Of a DNA stretch of 64,000 nt, positions 20,841-29,097 are shown piece after piece. The notes under the pieces were generated by a model that worked only from the letters and a program-made list of their open reading frames with translations, was not told the origin of the DNA and searched no databases. The stretch's first letter is position 1. Every line of letters starts with the position of its first letter. Position numbers and translations under genes: made by a program. Origin of the DNA: Thalassotalea psychrophila (lineage in GTDB: Bacteria > Pseudomonadota > Gammaproteobacteria > Enterobacterales > Alteromonadaceae); NCBI RefSeq assembly GCF_031583595.1, contig NZ_CP134145.1, forward strand, positions 4,340,001 through 4,404,000, read 5' to 3'.

Positions 20841-22628
20841 TTATAACGTGAGGGGAAACTGTCGGCTGAGCATCTCATGATTTATTCTATGAACACTTGA
20901 CGCTTGTTTGTAAAAATTTGGTTGGATTTTATTGAAGCCATAAGGCAGATGTCGCGGAGCTTTACTTTTTAGCCAGTCTTTTTCAAAACTATCAATGACT
21001 TGAAAAAGCTTTGCCGACTTTTCGAATACATGCAAAACCCATCGCTCATCAATCGTATTAGCAACGGGTCGTACATTGTGATCATTTAAATATTGGTACA
21101 AACTAGATTTTGGATAAACCCTTTCCTCGCACCATTTATCTAATACAATGTGACTTTCAAAAAAGCTCTTAATATCTTGTGGCTTGTACGCAGATTTTAC
21201 TCTATTCACTGCAACGGATTCCCACTCGAATACTTTAGCAAGTAATGAAATTTTATGCTCTCGTATGCAGAAGAACTTTGATAACACAGACTTAGATAAT
21301 AGAGTGTTAAACTGACGATTAGTGTTTTCTTGGAGCAGACTTTGTAATTGAAGCCTATTTACGTAAATACCCGTTAGTTTATTGTTTTTCTCAATATCAA
21401 ATAACGGTAACTTCTCTCTCAATAATAAGGAAAAAGTTTCAGCAAAGCTACACAGGTATTTTTCTCCTAATTTATCAATTTCATTGATGCAGATGGATAG
21501 GCCTTTATTAATATTGACTGACGGTGATGCCGTTTTGATGATATTAGTTAGCCAATTATCAACTTGATTTAAAGAGTAAACATGCTGAGAGCTATTGATA
21601 ATGGACTCAATACCTTTATTTCGAGCAAGTTCATTAAGCTGACTTGGGGTTAACCCGATTAATTTTGCTGCCTGTTCATCTGATAGTAGTGAAAGTACAG
21701 GTGCCACAAGCTTATTGGATAAATTTTTTCTGATTATTTTCGGTAAAAAATCCACTTGAGCAGGTAAAGGTTCAATACTGTCGTCATCATTGTATGGCAA
21801 CTGAAGAGCGGATAAGTTACAAGCTGGGTAGTTTAATGCTGCAAGATCACAAGTTTTGATACTTGTTAAATGGCTCGCTAAATGATGGTTGAGTTCACAT
21901 TTAGTTCGCTGCCTAAATGCTGGTGCACTTAATAACGCGTATGCTTTGTCGAAATATTTATGAGCGCATCCTCCAAGCTCTGGGAATCGATTTAACGATA
22001 CTGTTAAATAATCAGATGGCCTTGAGGCGTGAATTAATGCTTTGTATAGCCCCCGTAAATAATTTTCTCGCGGCATTCCAGTAAGCCTGTTTAGCATTGC
22101 TTGGTATAATGGAATATCCCCACCATTAAGCATTGATACATCAACCCAGCGTAATCCACACTTCGCACAGCCATCAAATAAGTATGTATTCCAAGTAAAG
22201 CTAGTCTTGCAACATGGGCAAGCGCTTTGTAATTGGGAACAGTGTACCTCGCAATGAGTATGATGGGCTAATTGCCAGTCTTGTTTTAAGTATGCATCTC
22301 CCGCCTGGAAGCAACTAATGCAAATATGTGGTGCTTGTAAGTTTATTTTTTTAATGCCGCGGTGTTCATCAAAGTATAAGCACTGAGTTTCAGAAAATTG
22401 CTTAAATAACGCATCAGGTTTTAGTAAAAGAAAAGGCGCAAGTTTATTGATAAGCTTTTGAAACATATTGCTGCTAATTTCCAAGGTAGTGATTAAAAAC
22501 GGTAAGTCAATAACACCAAAAATATGGGATAGCTTTTTGTAACCATTGACCTTAGCGACTCTTAAAACAAAACCAATAAAGCTTTCATCCGAATAAGGTA
22601 TTGGTCGAACAGTGAATCGTTTATGCAT
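20841..22628 (-). CDS. tniQ: TniQ/TnsD-family target-site selector
   Basis: A 595-residue TniQ-family protein, long like TnsD rather than a short TniQ. The N-terminal RPIPYSDESFIGFVLRVAKVNGY is the family start. Residues about 100-165 carry a zinc-finger cluster: CISCF, HTHCEVHC, CPCCKTSF and CAKCGLRW. The long C-terminal part should contain the DNA-recognition helices. Its start overlaps the tnsC stop by eight bases, so translation is coupled. In Tn7-like elements this protein binds the target and recruits TnsC. The neighbouring insertion point is a palindrome rather than the end of a recognisable gene, so its target is unknown. Confidence 0.88.
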   Translation of the reverse strand: MHKRFTVRPIPYSDESFIGFVLRVAKVNGYKKLSHIFGVIDLPFLITTLEISSNMFQKLINKLAPFLLLKPDALFKQFSETQCLYFDEHRGIKKINLQAPHICISCFQAGDAYLKQDWQLAHHTHCEVHCSQLQSACPCCKTSFTWNTYLFDGCAKCGLRWVDVSMLNGGDIPLYQAMLNRLTGMPRENYLRGLYKALIHASRPSDYLTVSLNRFPELGGCAHKYFDKAYALLSAPAFRQRTKCELNHHLASHLTSIKTCDLAALNYPACNLSALQLPYNDDDSIEPLPAQVDFLPKIIRKNLSNKLVAPVLSLLSDEQAAKLIGLTPSQLNELARNKGIESIINSSQHVYSLNQVDNWLTNIIKTASPSVNINKGLSICINEIDKLGEKYLCSFAETFSLLLREKLPLFDIEKNNKLTGIYVNRLQLQSLLQENTNRQFNTLLSKSVLSKFFCIREHKISLLAKVFEWESVAVNRVKSAYKPQDIKSFFESHIVLDKWCEERVYPKSSLYQYLNDHNVRPVANTIDERWVLHVFEKSAKLFQVIDSFEKDWLKSKAPRHLPYGFNKIQPNFYKQASSVHRINHEMLSRQFPLTL

Positions 22629-23580
22629 ATAGCCCCCTCTTTTTTAGTTCATCTTTTACTTTCTTGATTGAAGCTGTAAAAGGATCTATTTCAACATTTG
22701 CGTCATTTTTAAAGCGAGAATTAAATGCGCTACTCAGGACTGACCTTGTGACTGCTTTGTTCTCTGCTGTTTGTTCTACACATTCCATTAATAGGTTGGC
22801 AATGCCACGAGCTTTACCATTTGTGGCCAAACAAAAGCGAAGTAGATTGTCATAATTTACTGAATCGATATAACAAATTTCACCCTCAACAAGTGACTCG
22901 TTAAGGCATGTAAAATACGGGAGTTTTCGTGGAAAACTTTCTAAAATATCAAATAGATACTCTATGAAGTCGAGAGCATCCTCGTTACTGCAACAGCCAA
23001 ATGCGGGGATGGTAACTAGACGGTTAAATCGGTCTTTTAACTGGGTGTCTACCTCAATTAATTCCGCAGCTTCAGGAGTCCCCATAAGAACCCAAGCTGC
23101 TGAGGTTTTATTTATAAGTTCCTTTAGGATTTTCACCACTTTTGATGTTGGTAATAAGCCAGAACTTGGTAAGATGACTTGGATTTCGTCCAAAAAAACC
23201 ACCTTTACATCTAATTCACCAATAAGTGTAATTATTCGCGACTTTTGGGAGTCCAAATCGCCAAAACTTGGCTTTGGATCGCCAAGAGCTGTAAGGATTG
23301 CAGTGAGAAAACCACTCATTGATGTGCCTGGTGCTTCAACATAAATACCAAATTTATGGTCTTTATGAGCGCAATATGGATACTCGTTTGATTCTCGTAC
23401 ATACTCAGTCATTCTAGATTTACCGCTTCCAGATAATGCAACGATCATCAGACCGCTAGTTTCTAGTTCTCGATATTTAATTGTATTTTCGATTAAGGAA
23501 ATCGGTGTTTGATATCTTTCCACCATGCTATAGCGTTTTTTAAAAGCAATGGTTTCTGGTTTAAGTTCAAAGTTTGACAT
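22621..23580 (-). CDS. tnsC: TnsC-family AAA+ ATPase of Tn7-like transposon
   Basis: A 319-residue AAA+ ATPase of the TnsC/TniB type. Walker A is seen as VALSGSGKSRM near residue 50 and Walker B as VVFLDEIQVIL near residue 130. In this family it forms rings on DNA, couples target choice by TniQ to the TnsA/TnsB transposase, and provides target immunity. It lies 14 bases after tnsB and overlaps tniQ. Length is shorter than Tn7 TnsC (555 residues), as in many streamlined Tn7-like elements. Confidence 0.9.
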   Translation of the reverse strand: MSNFELKPETIAFKKRYSMVERYQTPISLIENTIKYRELETSGLMIVALSGSGKSRMTEYVRESNEYPYCAHKDHKFGIYVEAPGTSMSGFLTAILTALGDPKPSFGDLDSQKSRIITLIGELDVKVVFLDEIQVILPSSGLLPTSKVVKILKELINKTSAAWVLMGTPEAAELIEVDTQLKDRFNRLVTIPAFGCCSNEDALDFIEYLFDILESFPRKLPYFTCLNESLVEGEICYIDSVNYDNLLRFCLATNGKARGIANLLMECVEQTAENKAVTRSVLSSAFNSRFKNDANVEIDPFTASIKKVKDELKKRGLYA

Positions 23581-23594
23581 GACTGATAAATCTC

Positions 23595-25574
23595 TTATGT
23601 ATTTAGACGCTTGATCGATTTTAATCGAGTACGTTTTATGGCTGATGGGAATGATGAAGTGCTACTAGGACTTTCAACGGACAAATGGGATGTATCTTCT
23701 TGTGAGGAAGTTGGTTTGCCTTGACCTACGATTTCATCAAGTTCTTCTGGTGGAATAAAGCGAGCAATTTCAGGTTCTTCATGAGACTTTTTGTTTCTTG
23801 CTTTTTCAGCCTCTTTTTCATCATATCGCTGTTGAATATCACCAATAATCGTTGTTGATGTTTCGATGGTTTTACGGGAGGTAGCCGAGAGCCTTTTCTT
23901 ACTTGCTCCTTTTAAAGCCTTATATTCAGCAAGACTGATTGGCTCTTTAATACTTGTACAATCCACCGTGAATTGCTCTCCCGTGAATGGGTCAAGTACA
24001 CTAATTTTAGATATGTCTAATTCATTATAATACGCTGTGATTTTGACTGTTTTCTTAGTCGAAGGGTCAATTTTATTGCGAAGTTTGGCTAATTTAGCGT
24101 TGATATAAAAAACGCTGTTTTTTTGAATACCTTTAACAGCTTGGATTGATGGTGTAAATTCCCGTCCAATAAAACTGTTAAGTTTACTTAAGTATTCGAT
24201 ACTCGGAATTTCGACAAGAGCCTTATATTTATTAGCCATTTGTGCAGGGGACATACCATCTATCCCTGCATGAGGGTTTTGATGGTAAACATCTAGAATA
24301 AATTTCTCGGTAATTAAAACGAATTCGTCTACCTTACAAACAGCAAGAGCTTTTACGGTTGAAGTATCTTTATATTCAGCGGTGCGCTTACCTACATAAC
24401 CTATTATTTTTTTACAGCATTGCTCTCTAAAAGTACGGTTGAAGCGTTCAACCATGGCATTCCTCCAAGGTTTGCTTACTTCTGATGTCATGTCATGAAT
24501 TTGCATATGAGCAAGGTAGTCTTCACATAACTTCCCTGAAAAAACACCGCTATCATGCCTCAAACTCTCTGGCTTTCCATAGAGAGGATAGCCATTTACA
24601 CAATGCTCAGGCTTTTTTTTTGGCCGTATAATACGCTTAATCAATTCTACAGCTGCAATCCCCTCTTCTGTTCTAACTTCTGCATAGGAAATAACATAGC
24701 CCAGTATGGTCCGTGTAAATACATCGATGGCGAAGTAAACCACAGGCATACCAACGTAATTGCCATCACCATCGGTTAACCCTAAATTAATGTGAACTGC
24801 ATCAATTTGCACGTGTTCAAGTGGTCGGGTAGCAACAATGTGCTCCTTAGAGTAGCGATATTTAGTTTCTGCGGCGGCCCACCCCTCTCTTTCCCTAACC
24901 ACTTCTACTGGATCAAGCTTGCTGATGTAGTCAAAAAATGTAGAACGCTTGATTACCTTTTCTTTTTTACGATGTTTTTTAGGTATTACACGCAGATATT
25001 TCGCGGCCTGGTTTCTAAACTTTAGGTAAGTCTCTGTAGCACTTGATCCGTTGAGATGTAGATACTCTTTATCGATTACCTCAAAAAATAAATCCATCAT
25101 TGCTTCGTAAAACTGTGAGGCACGAGGAGTCGCCGTAGACTTAACCATTTTTATGACATTTCGACCAATATCATCACTAGTATATTTTCTATACCACCCT
25201 TTTAAAGTACCCAGTTTCGGCACATTTTTACCTGTATCTCCACGCTTCTGAGCTACTTCAAAAATGATACGTCGAACAGCTTCAGTAGCGTATGGCTCGG
25301 CCTCGGTTTCGAGTGGCCGTATATAATCACAGTATTTTTCTGCTAATTCCCGTTCTTCGTAAGTGAGTCGTGTAACGCATTGAGCCACTACCATTTCTGA
25401 TGGTGGTCGTGTTATTAAACCCTGTTCAATTTTTTCATAATATTCAGCAGGGGTTAATGTCTCTAATGCCGCATTTACTGAAATGACAATACATTGCTGC
25501 TCTGCTGCAACTATTGATGCTGACTTTTGGTGATAAAGGATGTCACTGCCTTTTTTAATAGCGAAATTTTGCAT
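23595..25574 (-). CDS. tnsB: TnsB-family DDE transposase
   Basis: The transposase of the element, of the Mu/retroviral-integrase type. The rve catalytic triad is visible: Asp in HVQIDAVHINLG, Asp in LRHDSGVFSGK and Glu in RNAMVERFNRTF. The region before it is a DNA-binding helical part, and the C-terminal part has the Mu-transposase beta-barrel-like segment. I use the ATG at 25574, one base after the tnsA stop (TAATATG); a TTG at 25589 would overlap tnsA. TnsB binds the transposon ends and joins the 3' ends to the target. Confidence 0.93.
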   Translation of the reverse strand: MQNFAIKKGSDILYHQKSASIVAAEQQCIVISVNAALETLTPAEYYEKIEQGLITRPPSEMVVAQCVTRLTYEERELAEKYCDYIRPLETEAEPYATEAVRRIIFEVAQKRGDTGKNVPKLGTLKGWYRKYTSDDIGRNVIKMVKSTATPRASQFYEAMMDLFFEVIDKEYLHLNGSSATETYLKFRNQAAKYLRVIPKKHRKKEKVIKRSTFFDYISKLDPVEVVREREGWAAAETKYRYSKEHIVATRPLEHVQIDAVHINLGLTDGDGNYVGMPVVYFAIDVFTRTILGYVISYAEVRTEEGIAAVELIKRIIRPKKKPEHCVNGYPLYGKPESLRHDSGVFSGKLCEDYLAHMQIHDMTSEVSKPWRNAMVERFNRTFREQCCKKIIGYVGKRTAEYKDTSTVKALAVCKVDEFVLITEKFILDVYHQNPHAGIDGMSPAQMANKYKALVEIPSIEYLSKLNSFIGREFTPSIQAVKGIQKNSVFYINAKLAKLRNKIDPSTKKTVKITAYYNELDISKISVLDPFTGEQFTVDCTSIKEPISLAEYKALKGASKKRLSATSRKTIETSTTIIGDIQQRYDEKEAEKARNKKSHEEPEIARFIPPEELDEIVGQGKPTSSQEDTSHLSVESPSSTSSFPSAIKRTRLKSIKRLNT

Positions 25575-25575
25575 A

Positions 25576-26211
25576 TTACACACTCTCAAATTTTAGAATG
25601 GTTGACTCATTTAATGGCTTTGCAAAGTCAAAAGATAGGAGGCCATGTGCAATAAGCATTTTTATTGCGGAAGCCGATGAATTTAATGATTTAAAGATCT
25701 GGTGGAGCTCACTCAAGTGGTATTCTTGGCCAACAGTTAAAATACTGCTTGCCTGATCAAGGGTTTCTTGGGGTATATTTATTAAACGAAAACGATAGAG
25801 CTCTCTGAGGTTGGCAACGGTACACCCTTTTTTTATGGTGTCACAGGTGACTAGACGAAGCGGATGGCCGATGTCTTCGTTGAACACTTGGGTAAGTCGA
25901 TCATATTTTTTTTGAAATTTAGGTTTTAACGCTTCAAATTGAGACTTCACTTCCCACGATTCAAAGTGTCCATCTACATATTTTACGAGAACATCAGGGG
26001 TATAACGCCTTATCTTGCCATCGACTTTATACGAAAAACTGAACGGCTGAGGTTTGTAGGTGTGTACGGCCTTATCGAACTCAAGCAAATGATAAAAACA
26101 CATTTCGAGATGGCTATCACAGTGAACACTGATGTTAGGTTTAATCGCAGCAAACCGCATTGGCGGCATTACTCGACTTTTTCTCGGTATGGGTCGAGTT
26201 AGATTCATCAT
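25576..26211 (-). CDS. tnsA: TnsA-family endonuclease
   Basis: A 211-residue TnsA. The restriction-endonuclease-like active site is intact: Glu in SHLEMCFY, Asp in RYTPDVLVKY, and the E-x-K in SWEVKSQ. TnsA cleaves the 5' ends of the transposon, which gives cut-and-paste rather than copy-in transposition. A small winged-helix part follows from about residue 150 (TVGQEYHLSELHQIF). It is next to the transposon right end, as in Tn7, and heads the operon together with a small overlapping ORF. Confidence 0.9.
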   Translation of the reverse strand: MMNLTRPIPRKSRVMPPMRFAAIKPNISVHCDSHLEMCFYHLLEFDKAVHTYKPQPFSFSYKVDGKIRRYTPDVLVKYVDGHFESWEVKSQFEALKPKFQKKYDRLTQVFNEDIGHPLRLVTCDTIKKGCTVANLRELYRFRLINIPQETLDQASSILTVGQEYHLSELHQIFKSLNSSASAIKMLIAHGLLSFDFAKPLNESTILKFESV

Positions 26212-26390
26212 TGCACTTCTCCTAACGATTTATTGCGTATTGCTATCGTTTGAGGAATACATCCGCATGTTGTTATTTTTTTATCTGAACTGTTTTTTTC
26301 CTCATCAAAAAATTTAAAATATTCCGCCTGTTTTCTTGAAGTATAGTTAATATCTGCAATAATTAAAGGTTGGGGCTTTGAAAAAGGCAT
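26208..26390 (-). CDS. small hypothetical protein coupled to tnsA
   Basis: A 60-residue ORF whose TGA overlaps the tnsA ATG by four bases (ATGA), a sign of translational coupling. It lies between the transposon right end and tnsA. I recognise no domain; it has two close cysteines (TTCGCI) and a basic-acidic middle. The ribosome-binding site is weak, so it may be only a leader peptide or a chance ORF. Confidence 0.35.
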   Translation of the reverse strand: MPFSKPQPLIIADINYTSRKQAEYFKFFDEEKNSSDKKITTCGCIPQTIAIRNKSLGEVQ

Positions 26391-26462
26391 GCTTGTTTAA
26401 CTCAAATGGTCTGGTTGTTCATTGAGTTAAATTAAATCGCAAACTAAAGCAGATTAAAACAC

Positions 26463-26500
26463 CACAAATTGCGCCTAGTGCAAATTAATAGCTAACCCAT
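26463..26500. repeat. right half of the palindrome split by the Tn7-like insertion
   Basis: This half pairs with 20462-20496: CAATGG at 20463 pairs with CCATTG at 26497, and TTTGCA, GC and CAA blocks pair further in. The uninterrupted site would be a roughly 70-base imperfect palindrome. It may be a terminator or a structured recombination site. Confidence 0.5.
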
Positions 26501-26568
26501 TGATAAATAATGGTGAGACTTACGATTTTTACTAATCACCAATATGTAATTAAAGGGATCTTCAAAAC

Positions 26569-26949
26569 ATGGTTAAACCTACATTCACGCATCAAGTGAT
26601 TTTTAGGCTCTTAAGCTCATTTGAAAAAAAAGAAGGAACCGCTAAGGACTTCTTTAAAGAAAATAATATTAATAATCCTACATTTTACTACTTAAGAAAA
26701 AAGTACGGAAAAATGTCAGAGGATCAGATTGAAAAGATGTGCCGATTAGAGAAAGAAAACCGCAGGCTAAGAGATGACAACGTAAAGTTGCTTCAAATAA
26801 GCAATGCTGCCACCGACTTTATTAAAAGTGAGTTTCCTAGCTCTAAGGTGAGAAGAGAACTTGCAAAAAGGTTTTATAACTTAAAGCAATGTGGACAAAC
26901 TTGTATCTGTGAGTTATTTTCAATTAAGTGGAATAGTTTTCATCGCTAG
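26569..26949 (+). CDS. solo IS3 OrfA-like DNA-binding/coiled-coil protein
   Basis: A 126-residue protein. The first 50 residues form a helix-turn-helix like IS3-family OrfA (KDFFKENNINNPTFYYLRKKYGKMS), followed by the OrfA leucine-zipper-type helix (CRLEKENRRLRDDNVKLLQI). Residues 90-120 (VRRELAKRFYNLKQCGQTCICELF) resemble the first helix of OrfB, as if OrfA and the OrfB start had been fused in one frame. No catalytic DDE domain follows, so it cannot be a full transposase. It lies just outside the Tn7-like right end. It may be a decayed IS or a retained regulator. Confidence 0.6.
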   Translation: MVKPTFTHQVIFRLLSSFEKKEGTAKDFFKENNINNPTFYYLRKKYGKMSEDQIEKMCRLEKENRRLRDDNVKLLQISNAATDFIKSEFPSSKVRRELAKRFYNLKQCGQTCICELFSIKWNSFHR

Positions 26950-27159
26950 GGAACTGCATATAGATATTCAGCCTTTGGTATTCACCGATTAGACTTAGCA
27001 TAATTTATTGATATGCTCCCATGCGAATATATTACTTTTATGCACTGCTAATGTTAATCCAACACTGACGGGGCAACTACTTTGTGTTTTTAAGCACGTT
27101 CATTATATTTAAGAGTTCTTTATCACTCGACAAATATGGGCTTTCGAAGCACTCAATTT

Positions 27160-27197
27160 TTAGCCAACTGAATTTTGCCCTTTAACAGGGCGTTAGC
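27160..27197 (+). repeat. attC right half (cassette boundary 1)
   Basis: TAGCCAACTG, then TTTTGCCC, then ACAGGGCGTTAG match the right half (L' and R' boxes) of the two full attC sites at 29 and 31.3 kb. The left half (the AGTTGGCT arm) is degenerate or lost. The crossover would be at G/TTAG near 27191. It marks the 5' limit of the reverse transcriptase cassette. Confidence 0.6.
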
Positions 27198-27245
27198 TGA
27201 ATCAAATCAGCATTAGCTATTGATTCTAAAGTATTTGATTGATAA

Positions 27246-27427
27246 AGTTATTTGAATTCCTTATGGGAATAACGGTTTCACCTTCTACTTGTTCAGAAAT
27301 GGCAAGTCTTCAGTTGTAAATCTTTACACTGGCGGGGGCGGAGCGTCGAAACTTCGCCAACCAAATGGTAACTTACTTTTACTTGGGTTGACACCGTGAT
27401 TTAGCCTGAGTTTACTCAGGCTTTTTT
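27246..27427 (+). ncRNA. candidate structured RNA upstream of the reverse transcriptase
   Basis: About 180 non-coding bases between attC 1 and the reverse transcriptase gene end in a perfect Rho-independent terminator. Inside are a GC-rich hairpin (GGCGGAG/CTTCGCC around 27338-27359) and a second one (CAACCAA with TTGGGTTG, 27357-27390). A TTGATT/GATAAA promoter-like pair lies at 27220-27246. A terminator placed 15 bases before the RT start only makes sense if a separate short RNA is made here. In retrons and in several defence RT (DRT) systems such an upstream RNA is the RT template. The 5' end is a guess. Confidence 0.5.
27403..27427 (+). terminator. Rho-independent terminator between the candidate ncRNA and the RT
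   Basis: AGCCTGAG-TTTA-CTCAGGCT is an 8-bp perfect stem with a tetraloop followed by TTTTT. It ends 13 bases before the reverse transcriptase ATG. Confidence 0.85.
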
Positions 27428-27440
27428 GTATGGAAATATT

Positions 27441-28946
27441 ATGGATTTAGAGCAGCAAATAGCAAAAATTATCAAAGACGAAGCTGATAAATTAATTGCT
27501 CGGTACCATGAATATCATAACCGAATGCACTTAGAGCAAATTAGAAATGAAAAGCGCCTTGGCAACTCAGCAAGTAAGAAGGTCATTCATGTTCCTGACT
27601 ACTGGTGCCATGACAAAAAATTTAATCCTTTTTATGTAAGAAAACGACATAAAAGCATTGCCAATTCTATTGCAAAAAACATTGAAAATAGAACTTATCA
27701 ACCTAACCCTCCGTATTTAAAAACTGTTGCTAAATCTGATGGTGGAGAAAGAGTTGTTTCTATATTTCAAATTCCAGATGCAGCTATATCTAAATTATTC
27801 TTTAATCGGTTATTGGCTAAAAATCGACATAGGTTTAGTTCTTTTTCATATGCTTATCGAAATGATCGTAACGTCCACTTTGCAATACAAGATATTGCTG
27901 TTGATCTAGCGCTAGATGAAAGAACCTTTCTCGCTGAATTTGATTTTTCGGACTTTTTTGGTTCGATCTCTCATGAATATCTTTTTCAGCAATTTGATAA
28001 GAACGGATTTTTTATAAGTCCAGAAGAAAAATATGTTATAAAATCCTTTTTAAGTGACCGTAAGGTTGGCATACCCCAGGGAACTTCAATAAGTTTGTTT
28101 TTGGCAAACCTTACATGCTGGAAGTTTGATCACAGCTTAGAAAAAGAAGGTGTTAAATTTTCAAGATATGCAGATGATACTGTTGTCTGGACTCCTGATT
28201 ACTCAAAAATATGTAACTCTTTTGGTTTAATAAATGAATTTTCGAATGACGCAGGTGTTAAAATTAACGCTTCTAAATCTGAAGGAATTTCACTATTAAC
28301 AAAAGAAGATTTCCCGTCTGAAATAAGTGCTAAGAGCAGCGTTGATTTTCTAGGGTATACCTTGTCAGTTGAGAATGTTTCAATTAAGGAAAAGTCCCTC
28401 CAAAAAATTAAAAAGCAACTTTCATATATTTTATATAGAAACTTAATACAGCCATTAAAACAGTCCACTTTAGCAGGGCAAAAAATACCATCTAATAATA
28501 GAGATATTTCTTTATTATCTGCAATGATGCAATGTAGACGTTATATATACGGTGGGTTAAGTAAAAAACAAATGAAGGACTACCTTTCAGGTAGAACCAA
28601 GAGAATCTATTTCAAAGGTGTCATGAGTTTCTATCCTTTGGTTAATGATGTTGAGCAATTAACTAAGTTAGATGGTTGGTTACTATCAATATTACATAGG
28701 ACCATTCAACTAAGAGCTGAGTTGCTTTTACAGTGGGGATTTAACCAGTACCATAGTTTTCCATTTAATCAATCAAGGGAGCAACTGTTAAAATCTTGCG
28801 CTAAAGAGCGAATTAATGGGAAAGCATTATTAGAAGTTCCAAGCTTTTTGTTGATTCACAAAGCATTACAAAAAGGGTTATTAGAAGCAGGCATTGAAAA
28901 AGTTATGAACCCTGAGTCATTAAATTACGACTACTCTACAGTGTAA
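27441..28946 (+). CDS. reverse transcriptase, probable defence-associated (DRT/UG-type)
   Basis: A 501-residue single-domain RT from the ATG at 27441. RT motif A is EFDFSDFFGSISH with its Asp at residue 168, motif B GIPQGTSIS begins at 210, motif C is RYADDTVVW with YADD at 243, and VDFLGYTL near 301 closes the palm. Residues about 320-501 are an alpha-rich extension. There is no maturase or HNH part (not a group II intron RT), and I see no VTG or NAxxH marks of retron RTs. That points to the abortive-infection/unknown-group RTs. A candidate template RNA with its own terminator lies directly upstream, and attC sites flank the unit, so it is a self-contained integron cassette. The DRT class cannot be assigned by eye. 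Confidence 0.85.
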   Translation: MDLEQQIAKIIKDEADKLIARYHEYHNRMHLEQIRNEKRLGNSASKKVIHVPDYWCHDKKFNPFYVRKRHKSIANSIAKNIENRTYQPNPPYLKTVAKSDGGERVVSIFQIPDAAISKLFFNRLLAKNRHRFSSFSYAYRNDRNVHFAIQDIAVDLALDERTFLAEFDFSDFFGSISHEYLFQQFDKNGFFISPEEKYVIKSFLSDRKVGIPQGTSISLFLANLTCWKFDHSLEKEGVKFSRYADDTVVWTPDYSKICNSFGLINEFSNDAGVKINASKSEGISLLTKEDFPSEISAKSSVDFLGYTLSVENVSIKEKSLQKIKKQLSYILYRNLIQPLKQSTLAGQKIPSNNRDISLLSAMMQCRRYIYGGLSKKQMKDYLSGRTKRIYFKGVMSFYPLVNDVEQLTKLDGWLLSILHRTIQLRAELLLQWGFNQYHSFPFNQSREQLLKSCAKERINGKALLEVPSFLLIHKALQKGLLEAGIEKVMNPESLNYDYSTV

Positions 28947-28953
28947 ACTCAGC

Positions 28954-29050
28954 TAACAAGCTGTTTAACAAGGACAAAGTACAGTTGGCTTTTGTTCCTT
29001 CGCCGCTAATTTTAGCCAACTATATTTTGCCCATTAACAGGGCGTTATAG
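28954..29050 (+). repeat. attC site 2 (integron recombination site)
   Basis: It starts TAACAAG and ends CAGGGCGTTATAG, with the inner arms AGTTGGCT and AGCCAACT pairing in the middle and CTGTT/AACAG next to the outer TAAC/GTTA. Length near 95 bases and overall layout are like attC sites of marine gammaproteobacterial integrons. Confidence 0.8.
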
Positions 29051-29097
29051 GGCTAGGTGATTAATCTACCCTAGGTAAATATTTAAAGAGATGAGTT

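Larger units (their letters stand above)
20497..26462. mobile_element. compact Tn7-like transposon (tnsA-tnsB-tnsC-tniQ), about 6 kb
   Basis: The four core genes of a Tn7-like element fill this interval on the minus strand. The left end reads TGTTTCTTTGCTTAGCAG inward and the right end, on the other strand, TGTTTTAATCTGCTTTAG inward, an imperfect terminal inverted repeat beginning with the TGT usual for the family. A five-base repeat CACAA flanks the left end (20492-20496) and recurs one base beyond the right end (26463-26467), close to the 5-bp duplication Tn7 elements make. Removing the element joins the two halves of a large imperfect palindrome. There is essentially no cargo. The exact ends are inferred by eye and may be off by a few bases. 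Confidence 0.7.

Noticed and set aside
20520..26466. Alternative transposon ends TGTGGGG (20520) and TGTGGTG (right, minus strand)
   Set aside because: These also look like Tn7 ends, but no target duplication is found and the palindrome would not be restored.
20609..26518. 12-base direct repeat ATAATGGTGAGA at 20609 and 26507
   Set aside because: One copy is inside and the other outside the transposon ends supported by the inverted repeat and palindrome, so it is not the target duplication; probably chance.
27441..28946. Retron interpretation of the reverse transcriptase
   Set aside because: No VTG or NAxxH retron marks and no clear msr/msd inverted repeat pair; a DRT/UG-type assignment fits better.
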